A stretch of DNA of 5,246 bases from NCBI GenBank assembly GCA_001723855.1, contig MCBC01000110.1, positions 1 to 5,246 of the forward strand. The letters are read 5' to 3'. Shown piece by piece: positions 1 through 5,246 of this stretch. The notes below the pieces were generated by a model that saw nothing but the letters and a program-made list of their open reading frames with translations, ran no database searches and was not told where the DNA came from. This stretch comes from Candidatus Altarchaeales archaeon WOR_SM1_86-2. GTDB taxonomy: Archaea; Altiarchaeota; Altiarchaeia; IMC4; MCBC01. Position 1 is the stretch's first letter. Each line of letters opens with the position of its first letter. The position numbers and the translations under genes are program-made.

Positions 1-382
1 CTTTTGTATTGCCAATCACCTTAACCCTTGCACCGCATCTTTTTAGATAAGCGATACCGACAATTTCAATACTCTGGACATTAATGTTCTCTATCTTAAT
101 CTCCTTTTCATCTATTATCTTTGATATATTCACTGAAATTGCAGATTCTTCGCTAAACCCCAGATCTGTGTATGCTTTTGCTGTTGGGATATAACCTCCT
201 TTTGGTCCCGGGGTACTGTCAACAAGCCCCAGGTTCCTCAATACAGAAATTCTATTTCTAATCGTCCCCGGGTGCTTGTCCAATGCACCTGCGATTTCAT
301 CAGCAGATACAGGTGCTTTTTTATTACAGTAGATATCAAGCAGTGTATACGATATTTTCTGATCTACGGGCAAAAGCGTCAT
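1..382 (-). CDS. HTH transcriptional regulator of the archaeal DUF293/CBS type, N-terminal part
   Basis: The first 127 residues of a regulator are seen; the gene runs off the left edge of the window. Residues 1-75 form a winged helix. The recognition-helix segment is HPGTIRN (37-43), followed by LRNLGLV, and the hallmark turn GPKGGY (59-64) leads into 'IPTAKAY'. This matches what I know of archaeal COG2524-like proteins, which carry an HrcA-like DNA-binding domain, a middle domain and C-terminal CBS domains. The stretch ENINVQSIEIV...RCGARVKVIGNTK (about 96-127) fits the start of the middle domain. The CBS part is not in the window, so it is inferred. ATG at 382 is chosen because family members begin a few residues before the first helix (here 'LLPVDQKISYTLLDIY'). 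An in-frame TTG at 418-416 overlaps the stop of the membrane-protein gene and is a possible alternative start. The gene lies 32 bp after that gene on the same strand and may be co-transcribed. CBS domains often sense adenosyl ligands, but no ligand can be read from the sequence. Confidence 0.75.
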   Translation of the reverse strand, partial: MTLLPVDQKISYTLLDIYCNKKAPVSADEIAGALDKHPGTIRNRISVLRNLGLVDSTPGPKGGYIPTAKAYTDLGFSEESAISVNISKIIDEKEIKIENINVQSIEIVGIAYLKRCGARVKVIGNTK

Positions 383-414
383 TTTTTCTAATATTTTTTC
401 TACACAAAATTTTC

Positions 415-867
415 TCAATGCGCAGTACTTTTTGGTTTAAATATGAGCAAACTTGCACATATAATTCCTACCGCAATTGTCATATAAAGTACAATTGCTC
501 TTAACGGAACTATGCTCTGGTCAAGCCACTGAGGAAGGTCAGTCCCTACTGGTATAAAAGGAACTTCGCCAGAGTAAAAACCAACACCCATTCCCGTAGC
601 GCATAAAAGTGCTACTGCTAACAATCCACCCCAGAATGCAACCGCGGGTATTGACAATTTCATATAGTTCTGCCATGTTCCATTCAGAATAACCATAAGC
701 AGATACAGCCCAAAGAAACCCCCAAGTATAAATGAAAATATTTTAATCAATATCGGAAGCCATGGGTCGCCGCCGAAGATATATTTCGGAATGCTCAATA
801 TTGTTACAATCCCAACACATATTACCATGGCCCATAATACCGCGTTCTCTATCTTTTTTTTATCCAT
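415..867 (-). CDS. Small four-helix membrane protein, probable membrane subunit of the formate dehydrogenase-like complex
   Basis: This 150-residue protein is very hydrophobic, with four likely membrane helices at about residues 8-27, 40-61, 71-93 and 119-143. Between helices 3 and 4 is a loop (about 95-118) containing GEVPFIPVGTDLPQWLD. The N-terminus is basic (MDKKK). The gene starts 13 bp after the stop of the ferredoxin subunit, which is where the membrane subunit sits in fdnGHI-type operons. It differs from cytochrome b556 FdnI, which is about 217 residues and has four His haem ligands: here the only His is the last residue, so b-haem binding is not supported. The segment FSFILGGFFGLYLL (44-57) loosely recalls haem-free NrfD/PsrC-type quinone-binding subunits, but those are about twice this length. 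I cannot assign it to a named family. Its role as membrane anchor or electron exit is inferred from position and topology. No Shine-Dalgarno sequence is visible before the ATG. Confidence 0.8.
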   Translation of the reverse strand: MDKKKIENAVLWAMVICVGIVTILSIPKYIFGGDPWLPILIKIFSFILGGFFGLYLLMVILNGTWQNYMKLSIPAVAFWGGLLAVALLCATGMGVGFYSGEVPFIPVGTDLPQWLDQSIVPLRAIVLYMTIAVGIICASLLIFKPKSTAH

Positions 868-880
868 TTTAGTTTATTAT

Positions 881-1645
881 TTATTTTGATTCCGCCTTTG
901 CAACTTCTTCTTTTCTACTTTTCATTGCATGTAATGCAGCTAATCCGGCACCTCCCGCAAGCATCGCAATGCCCACCGGATGGGTGATATCCCTTAATAA
1001 GTCAGGGATTCCGTGGATTTCCGCCTTTGTAAAACCAACTTCTTCAATCGGAACATTTGATGCGTAAATCACCGACGAATTCCATCCCTCACCTCCGCCG
1101 TAAATATACCTGTATTTACCTTTTGCATAATCAAGCAGTTCATCTCTTTCCCCGAACATCATCGCTTTTGAAGGGCATGCCTGAACGCACGCAGGATCAA
1201 GCGGAGGGTTTTGAGTTATGCGCTCGAAACACAATCTGCATTTCACAACCGTGTGTTTATGCTCGTCAAACTTTGGAATATTGAAGGGACATGCTTCTAT
1301 GCACAATTTCACCCCCTCACATTTGCTTGGATCAACAACAACCGCTCCATTGTCGTATTTCGTTATCGCGTGCGCGGGGCAGTTTTTCACGCACTGGGGA
1401 TCATCACAGTGCATGCACTGCTTTTTATAATATCTGGTCGGGTCCCTCGGGTCTTTTTGCGATATCACAGTCCAGTCCTCGTGGCTTAACTCATCCGCAC
1501 CGTTACTCTCCTCATAAGCTTTTTTAATCTCCTCTTTTGTCCTGCCAATCGTGTGCGGCTCATTCTTATTCTGGTTCTGGCACGCTGTAACGCAGCTCCT
1601 GCACTCCGTGCATTTATCCAGTTCAATTAATTTTGCTTTAACCAT
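881..1645 (-). CDS. fdhB: Four-cluster ferredoxin subunit of a formate dehydrogenase-like complex (FdhB/FdnH type) with C-terminal membrane anchor
   Basis: This is the electron-transfer subunit, carrying electrons between the pterin subunit and the membrane. Its 254 residues hold four Cys groups typical of FdnH/DmsB/NarH proteins: C12-C15-C18-C22; C77-C80-C85-C89; C109-V112-C115-C119; and C136-C139-C153-C157. In group III the second Cys is replaced by Val112 (codon GTG at 1312-1310), leaving 15 of 16 ligands. In NarH the same position is Trp and that cluster is [3Fe-4S], so a [3Fe-4S] centre is predicted here. Residues 183-205 (GGGEGWNSSVIYASNVPIEEVGF) match the 'GGT.vmyvl' region that precedes the anchor in FdnH. 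Residues about 221-241 (HPVGIAMLAGGAGLAALHA) form one membrane helix, followed by a basic tail. There is no signal peptide, so export would be by hitchhiking with the Tat-targeted catalytic subunit. The start lies 11 bp after the catalytic subunit's stop, with no visible Shine-Dalgarno sequence. The family is clear; the substrate of the complex is less so. Confidence 0.93.
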   Translation of the reverse strand: MVKAKLIELDKCTECRSCVTACQNQNKNEPHTIGRTKEEIKKAYEESNGADELSHEDWTVISQKDPRDPTRYYKKQCMHCDDPQCVKNCPAHAITKYDNGAVVVDPSKCEGVKLCIEACPFNIPKFDEHKHTVVKCRLCFERITQNPPLDPACVQACPSKAMMFGERDELLDYAKGKYRYIYGGGEGWNSSVIYASNVPIEEVGFTKAEIHGIPDLLRDITHPVGIAMLAGGAGLAALHAMKSRKEEVAKAESK

Positions 1646-1656
1646 TTTTGATTTTT

Positions 1657-4515
1657 TTATGCTTTTTCCACTTTACACAAACATGCTTTATATTCCGGCA
1701 TCCCAGCGGGAGCAGTCGCATCGATTGTAAGCAGGTTTCCGCTTGCACCCTTTGATAAACCTTTCCCGCCCCACTGCCAGGATATTGAGACAACCTGTTT
1801 ATCACCCTTCCAGTGATCCATTCTGCCGTCAATTTTTGCTTTAACAACTATACTCCCGCGGGCAGTGCTGACTCTTACATCATCTCCATCATTTACTCCG
1901 AGTTTATCCGCAAGTGTGCTGCCCATCATGCAGTGTGGTTCAGGCTCCAGTTCACAAAGCCATGGATTATTTCTGGATTTCTGACCTGCCTGATACTGTT
2001 CTAACACGCGGTGGGTTGTCAGCACCACAGGATATTCATCTTTTGTTCCCGTGATAAGGTCATGTATCACATTAGTTTTATTTTCGTATTCTGTTAGCTC
2101 AGGCATCGGTGTTTCTACTGGCTCCTCATGCACAGGGAGTGGCCCTCCTGATGCCTTTGGGGCGTAAATCAAACCCTTCTTTTCAGGAGTCATAAACGCA
2201 CCATCTGGATACAGCATCCTTTCATTCATTGGCCAGCACCATGCCCATTCTGAAAATTCAGTTTCCAAAGCACCCGGTGTCGTATCTCTTCTCTTAGCAA
2301 GAACTTTAATAGTATCCCAGTCATACTGCCCCCTGTACATCCGATTACACATATCTGTTTCTTTATAAACCTCTGTTACTACTTTATCCAATTCCTCACC
2401 TGTAAGTGCATCCCTATCTGGATCAGAATCCGGATCAAACCCATATTGTGTCCATGCACCTTCCCATGCGCTGTTTGCAACATTTTCATCATAAAGTAAA
2501 GCACCATTATCTGATAATCTTTTGGCAACTCTTAATACAACTTCTAAATCAGATTTACTCTTGTATTGAGGATCAATTGCCTGCTCACACCACTGAATAA
2601 TCCTTGAGGTATTGTCATGCGACCCTGTTTTTTCAGCAAAAGGACATCCCGGGAGGAGTATTGTTATTCCGTCAGGTTTTCTCTCAACAGATGCTGTTTC
2701 GGATTCAAATATATCTGACACAATTAAAACATCCAGATTCTTTAAACCTTCCCGTGTATCCTTTGCGTTTGGATTTGCAACTGCTGGATTCTCAGCAAAC
2801 GCCCATAATGTTTTAATTTCCCTGGTTTTCATTGCACGAAACATCTCAACGACATCATGACCGTGGCCTGTAACCATTTGATCAGGTCTTATGCACCACC
2901 TGTTAAGTACTGCTAATATGCCCCGTCTTTGACTGCAGCAGCTATTGTATTTCATCCACTTTCCTTTTCTTAAATCCTTGCCAACAGGTTTTGTTATATC
3001 CTTCACAAATTCATCATAATCTGTTGGTTCTTCTTCATCTTTAGCAGTCCATCCACCTGTCAATCTTCCAAAATATTTTTTCCAAGATTCACCATCCTCT
3101 CTGATAGGCAGTTTGACTGCAAAATCGTGAGGTGTGGCAGACATTCGCACTGCTCCCGGATTATGCCCGTTTGCGACTGCATGTCCTCCTCCAGGGCGAC
3201 CCATATTTCCAAGTAATAATTGGAGAATTCCAATACTTCTGGCATTTTGTAATCCTGTCGTGTGTTGACTTAAACCCGTTGATGAAGATACTGCCACACA
3301 ATTCTTTACTCCTTTCTTTCCCATGCCTTGACTACATTCAATAATCGTATCTGCAGCCTTTTTTATATCATCTGCAGGAACCCATGTTATTTTCCCTGCT
3401 TCTTGGAATGTGTATGGAGCAACTATTTCTTTTAGGATGTTGAATGCTGTATCAGGATGCCCTTCTAAACTGTCCGCTTTCTTATATCCTCCTTTAATTT
3501 CGACTTCAACTTCCTCCATCACAGGATTTCCTTCTCCATCAAGAATTGGATTCCCATTTTCGTCCTTCTTTTCAACCAGTTTTGTCTCTGTTTCCAGAAC
3601 AAATGCCTTCTTATCTCTATCAACGATGAATGGTGCAACCGTGTTCTCCATCAGATACCGTTCATCATACCCCTCTGTGTTAATCACATACCTGATAATT
3701 GAATTTATTAACGCTATATCGGTTCCGGGGCGTACTTGTAAGTGTATATCTGCTTTTACTGCAGTTTTTGTACATCTTGGGTCTATGACAATGATTTTTG
3801 CACCATTTTCCTCTCTCGCGATGGTTATGTGCTGAAATGCAATAGGGTGCGTTTCCACCAAATTTGTTCCAACAATTAATGCACATTTTGTATTCTGCAT
3901 GTCAATCCAGTTGTTTGATGTCGCTCCAGTACCATAAGAATTTTTCATACCTTTCTTTGCGGTTATATGGCACTCAGTACACTGCAGTTCCACATTTTTT
4001 AAACCCAGTGTTCGTGTAATCTTATGGAATAAATATGCTTCTTCATTTAATACTGCTGCACTACCCATAAATGCTATTGCATCGGCACCATGATTACTTT
4101 TTGTTTCGGTGATCTTATCTGCAACAAGATTAATTGCTTCTTTCCATGAAATTTTCTGCCAGTCGCCGTTGCCTGTTCTCTTCATCGGCTCTTTTACTCT
4201 GAAGTCGTTGTTTATCAACTGTATGTGTGATGATCCTTTGCTGCACAAACTTCCGTTGTTTATCGGGTTTTCCGGGTCGCCCTGAACATGTACCACCTTG
4301 CCGTCTTTGACATAAATCTCCAGACCGCAGCCAACCCCGCAGTAGTTGCAGACAGAATGCACCATTTTATCGTAATCAATTCCTTTTGATGTTGGCGTGG
4401 GCTTAGCATGAGAACTTGCTTCTGCAGAGCCCACTATTGCAGCACCTGCTGCAACTGCCCCGCCTGCTTTTAAAAATTCCCTTCTCGTAATTTTTGATGT
4501 ATCTGGTTTTTTCAT
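1657..4515 (-). CDS. fdhA: Tat-exported molybdopterin/tungstopterin oxidoreductase, formate dehydrogenase alpha-like (FdnG type)
   Basis: This is the catalytic subunit, 952 residues from the chosen start (FdnG is about 1015). It has a Tat signal with RR at 11-12 (TRREFLK), a hydrophobic Ala-rich stretch and a likely AxA cleavage after residue 33, so it acts outside the membrane. A [4Fe-4S] motif follows at C56, C59, C63 and C91, with Lys93 after the last Cys as in formate dehydrogenases. The Mo/W ligand is C182-H183, Cys replacing selenocysteine, and the next stretch (SYGTGATSNNWIDM, HPIAF) is FdnG-like. 'LLLGNMGRPGGG' is present, but the expected substrate Arg of the following 'lRG..N' motif is Asn449. 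Residues about 302-344 form a charged linker. The C-terminal pterin-binding domain runs from about 828 to a PEYKACLCKVEKA end much like that of FdnG. ATG at 4515 is preferred because it gives a normal short Tat n-region; ATG at 4563, in frame 16 codons upstream, is the alternative. Formate oxidation or CO2 reduction is the default reading, but the Asn leaves the substrate open. Mo and W cannot be told apart. Confidence 0.92.
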   Translation of the reverse strand: MKKPDTSKITRREFLKAGGAVAAGAAIVGSAEASSHAKPTPTSKGIDYDKMVHSVCNYCGVGCGLEIYVKDGKVVHVQGDPENPINNGSLCSKGSSHIQLINNDFRVKEPMKRTGNGDWQKISWKEAINLVADKITETKSNHGADAIAFMGSAAVLNEEAYLFHKITRTLGLKNVELQCTECHITAKKGMKNSYGTGATSNNWIDMQNTKCALIVGTNLVETHPIAFQHITIAREENGAKIIVIDPRCTKTAVKADIHLQVRPGTDIALINSIIRYVINTEGYDERYLMENTVAPFIVDRDKKAFVLETETKLVEKKDENGNPILDGEGNPVMEEVEVEIKGGYKKADSLEGHPDTAFNILKEIVAPYTFQEAGKITWVPADDIKKAADTIIECSQGMGKKGVKNCVAVSSSTGLSQHTTGLQNARSIGILQLLLGNMGRPGGGHAVANGHNPGAVRMSATPHDFAVKLPIREDGESWKKYFGRLTGGWTAKDEEEPTDYDEFVKDITKPVGKDLRKGKWMKYNSCCSQRRGILAVLNRWCIRPDQMVTGHGHDVVEMFRAMKTREIKTLWAFAENPAVANPNAKDTREGLKNLDVLIVSDIFESETASVERKPDGITILLPGCPFAEKTGSHDNTSRIIQWCEQAIDPQYKSKSDLEVVLRVAKRLSDNGALLYDENVANSAWEGAWTQYGFDPDSDPDRDALTGEELDKVVTEVYKETDMCNRMYRGQYDWDTIKVLAKRRDTTPGALETEFSEWAWCWPMNERMLYPDGAFMTPEKKGLIYAPKASGGPLPVHEEPVETPMPELTEYENKTNVIHDLITGTKDEYPVVLTTHRVLEQYQAGQKSRNNPWLCELEPEPHCMMGSTLADKLGVNDGDDVRVSTARGSIVVKAKIDGRMDHWKGDKQVVSISWQWGGKGLSKGASGNLLTIDATAPAGMPEYKACLCKVEKA

Positions 4516-4580
4516 TTTAACAAAGCGATTATCAAATTTACAAAATTGTTCATTATTAATCATAATTGATTAAATGTTTT

Positions 4581-4590
4581 AATATAAAAA
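4581..4590 (-). promoter_or_regulatory. TATA-like box, candidate promoter of the oxidoreductase operon
   Basis: On the minus strand this reads TTTTTATATT, close to the archaeal box A. A start site about 25 bp downstream would fall near 4560, almost on the ATG at 4563. That would leave a leader of about 45 nt for the preferred ATG at 4515, or a leaderless message for the upstream ATG. A second TATA-like stretch, TTATAAAT (4622-4615), overlaps the repeat pair and is an alternative. There is no strong purine-rich BRE. This is inferred from sequence only. Confidence 0.45.
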
Positions 4591-4598
4591 GATAGAAG

Positions 4599-4634
4599 TA
4601 TAACAATAGTTAATAATTTATAACAATAGTTAAT
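4599..4634. repeat. Pair of perfect 16-bp direct repeats with internal dyad, probable regulator-binding sites
   Basis: TATAACAATAGTTAAT occurs at 4599-4614 and again, without mismatch, at 4619-4634, separated by AATT (start-to-start 20 bp). Each copy contains an inverted repeat, TAAC-N4-GTTA. The pair lies between the HTH regulator and the oxidoreductase gene, just upstream of the TATA-like box at 4581-4590, and it overlaps the alternative TATA-like box at 4615-4622. Two dyads spaced about two helical turns apart are typical of operators bound cooperatively. The bound protein is unknown; the adjacent HTH regulator is the first candidate. Confidence 0.65.
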
Positions 4635-4644
4635 CGCATAATTA

Positions 4645-5052
4645 CTAATTCCTCTTTACTCGAGGCTCCTTGCACACGCACTCTTCAACTTTACTCCAGT
4701 AATCGCATTTTTCCGGAATATCCTGCTCAACCTCCCTGTGAATTTCGCACAATAGCCCTGATTTCCTCGCCTCAAGGCATATGGCACACATCCCCTCCAT
4801 TATCACAAATTCAGATAAATCCTCATCAACAATTCTTTTTGCAAGGTTTTTAATCATCCTCTTTATGCGCCCGGAAAACTCAAAGTCCTGCCCCCTCTTT
4901 TCAGAGATGTATTGACAAACCGCAGCAGGAGTTATTCCAAGTTTCTCTGCGATATCCTTCTGTTTGAATCTATTCTTTCCCAACTCCTTTGACAATTCCG
5001 ACCTTATCGCAGGCAGAAGATACCATACAACCAGTTCACATGGGGATTTCAT
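4645..5052 (-). CDS. Small archaeal HTH regulator with Cys-rich C-terminus (COG2522-like)
   Basis: This 135-residue protein begins SPCELVVWYLLPAIRSELSK, a pattern I recognise from archaeal COG2522-type regulators and from the HTH domain fused to ThiN in some archaea. The helix-turn-helix is at about 29-53 (FKQKDIAEKLGITPAAVCQY, then ISEKRG). The C-terminal part carries C89-x2-C92-x9-C102-x2-H105 and three further Cys (116, 125, 127), which could bind zinc or an iron-sulphur cluster. The gene is on the same strand as, and immediately upstream of, the oxidoreductase operon, with the repeat pair between them, so local control of that operon, perhaps redox-responsive, is a reasonable inference. 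ATG at 5052 is chosen because it puts the 'PCE' motif at the expected N-terminus. An AGG lies only 3 nt before it, too close for a normal Shine-Dalgarno sequence. The signal sensed is unknown. Confidence 0.82.
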   Translation of the reverse strand: MKSPCELVVWYLLPAIRSELSKELGKNRFKQKDIAEKLGITPAAVCQYISEKRGQDFEFSGRIKRMIKNLAKRIVDEDLSEFVIMEGMCAICLEARKSGLLCEIHREVEQDIPEKCDYWSKVEECVCKEPRVKRN

Positions 5053-5083
5053 TTTCCTGCTTTTTAATTTTGCTTTTAATTTT

Positions 5084-5123
5084 TATGCCGTTTATTATAA
5101 AAATATGCCGTTTATTATAAAAA
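5084..5123. repeat. Exact tandem 20-bp repeat in the regulator promoter
   Basis: TATGCCGTTTATTATAAAAA is present twice, head to tail, at 5084-5103 and 5104-5123, with no mismatch. Read on the minus strand, each unit is TTTTTATAATAAACGGCATA, so it carries its own TATA-like box (TTTATAATA at 5101-5093 and 5121-5113) followed by CGGCATA. The proximal box would place a start site near 5070 and the distal one near 5090, giving leaders of roughly 20 and 40 nt before the ATG at 5052. The repeat may be a recent duplication, a double operator for autoregulation, or both. Confidence 0.7.
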
Positions 5124-5138
5124 TAAAATAAGCAAGTC

Positions 5139-5148
5139 GATTATATAG
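5139..5148 (-). promoter_or_regulatory. Additional TATA-like box upstream of the regulator
   Basis: The minus strand reads CTATATAATC, a good box A match, just after the stop codon of the possible upstream reading frame. A start site about 25 bp downstream would fall near 5119, inside the tandem repeat, giving a leader of about 67 nt for the regulator. It competes with the TATA-like boxes inside the tandem repeat, and only mapping of transcript ends can choose between them. Confidence 0.3.
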
Positions 5149-5150
5149 CG

Positions 5151-5246
5151 TCAAGAATCCGTTGGAATCGATATTTCATCACAGGTCACTAGCAAGGGTT
5201 GGGATGATTTCTCAATCGTTGATGACTCAACATCCTCACGCACCTT
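5151..5246 (-). CDS. Possible C-terminal tail of an upstream gene, unidentified
   Basis: One minus-strand frame is open from the right edge for 31 codons and ends in TGA at 5153-5151. The peptide starts KVREDVESSTIEK and ends CDEISIPTDS. The other two minus-strand frames have stops in this stretch. The TGA lies just before an AT-rich promoter-like stretch, which fits the end of a gene on the same strand as all the others. The peptide is too short to recognise, and a chance open frame is quite possible. Confidence 0.35.
   Translation of the reverse strand, partial: KVREDVESSTIEKSSQPLLVTCDEISIPTDS

Noticed and set aside
283..504. Plus-strand 73-codon open frame across the left-hand regulator and the end of the membrane gene
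   Set aside because: It overlaps two supported minus-strand genes and has a low-complexity Phe/Tyr-rich product with no recognisable motif.
3484..3612. Charged insert with a repeated GNP element in the oxidoreductase (residues about 302-344)
   Set aside because: FdnG-type enzymes carry a charged variable stretch at the same place, so this is probably a family-typical surface loop rather than a new domain.
3410..3835. Plus-strand 141-codon open frame inside the oxidoreductase gene
   Set aside because: It lies antisense to a gene with clear domain similarity, is Ser/Phe-rich and resembles no family. It is a by-product of the opposite coding frame, as are the other plus-strand frames between 1057 and 2860.
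3967..3981. CxxCH motif (CTECH) in the oxidoreductase, which looks like a haem c attachment site
   Set aside because: The second Cys and the His align with the Mo/W-ligand pair (selenocysteine-His in FdnG). Tat substrates are exported folded, so haem c attachment here is unlikely; the extra Cys three residues upstream is just noted.
5204..5246. ATG on the plus strand preceded by GGGTTGGG, a possible divergent gene start
   Set aside because: Only 14 codons are visible, the peptide is unrecognisable, and the overlapping minus-strand open frame ending at 5151 fits the surrounding gene direction better. Neither is certain.
1..5246. tRNA, rRNA, CRISPR array, insertion sequence or riboswitch
   Set aside because: Nearly all of the window is taken by the listed genes. 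The short spacers hold only AT-rich promoter-like DNA and the two repeat pairs, and no transposase or array of spaced repeats is seen.

Overview
The window looks archaeal. The two regulators belong to families I know from Euryarchaeota: a CBS-type regulator with a 'GPKGGY' winged helix, and a small HTH protein starting 'PCE..v...LPaiR'. The spacers between genes are AT-rich and carry TATA-like boxes rather than bacterial -35/-10 elements, and no start has a convincing Shine-Dalgarno sequence. An anaerobic euryarchaeon is likely (for example the Archaeoglobi, Syntrophoarchaeia or ANME-1 neighbourhood), but the sequence alone does not settle the lineage.

Every recognisable gene is on the minus strand, so transcription runs from high to low coordinates. 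At the right edge is a possible C-terminal tail of an upstream gene (5151-5246). A promoter region follows, with an exact tandem 20-bp repeat (5084-5123), then a small Cys-rich HTH regulator (4645-5052). Next comes an 81-150 bp regulatory spacer with a pair of perfect 16-bp repeats and a TATA-like box (4581-4634). After this is a tight three-gene cluster: a Tat-exported molybdopterin/tungstopterin oxidoreductase of the formate dehydrogenase FdnG type (1657-4515), a four-cluster ferredoxin subunit of the FdnH type with a C-terminal membrane anchor (881-1645), and a small four-helix membrane protein (415-867). A second HTH regulator, cut by the left edge, follows (1-382). Spacers inside the cluster are 11-32 bp, which suggests one operon.

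The three enzyme genes would form a membrane-bound complex with its active site outside the cytoplasmic membrane, passing electrons between a small substrate and a membrane carrier. It is not a textbook FdnGHI. The catalytic subunit keeps the Mo/W-ligand Cys-His pair but, by eye alignment, has Asn where formate dehydrogenases have their substrate-binding Arg. The ferredoxin subunit has lost the second Cys of its third Cys group, the position where nitrate reductase NarH has Trp and a [3Fe-4S] cluster. The membrane subunit has no internal histidine, so it cannot bind b haems as FdnI does. Together these suggest a divergent complex with an altered electron exit and possibly an altered substrate. 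They are the main points worth testing.
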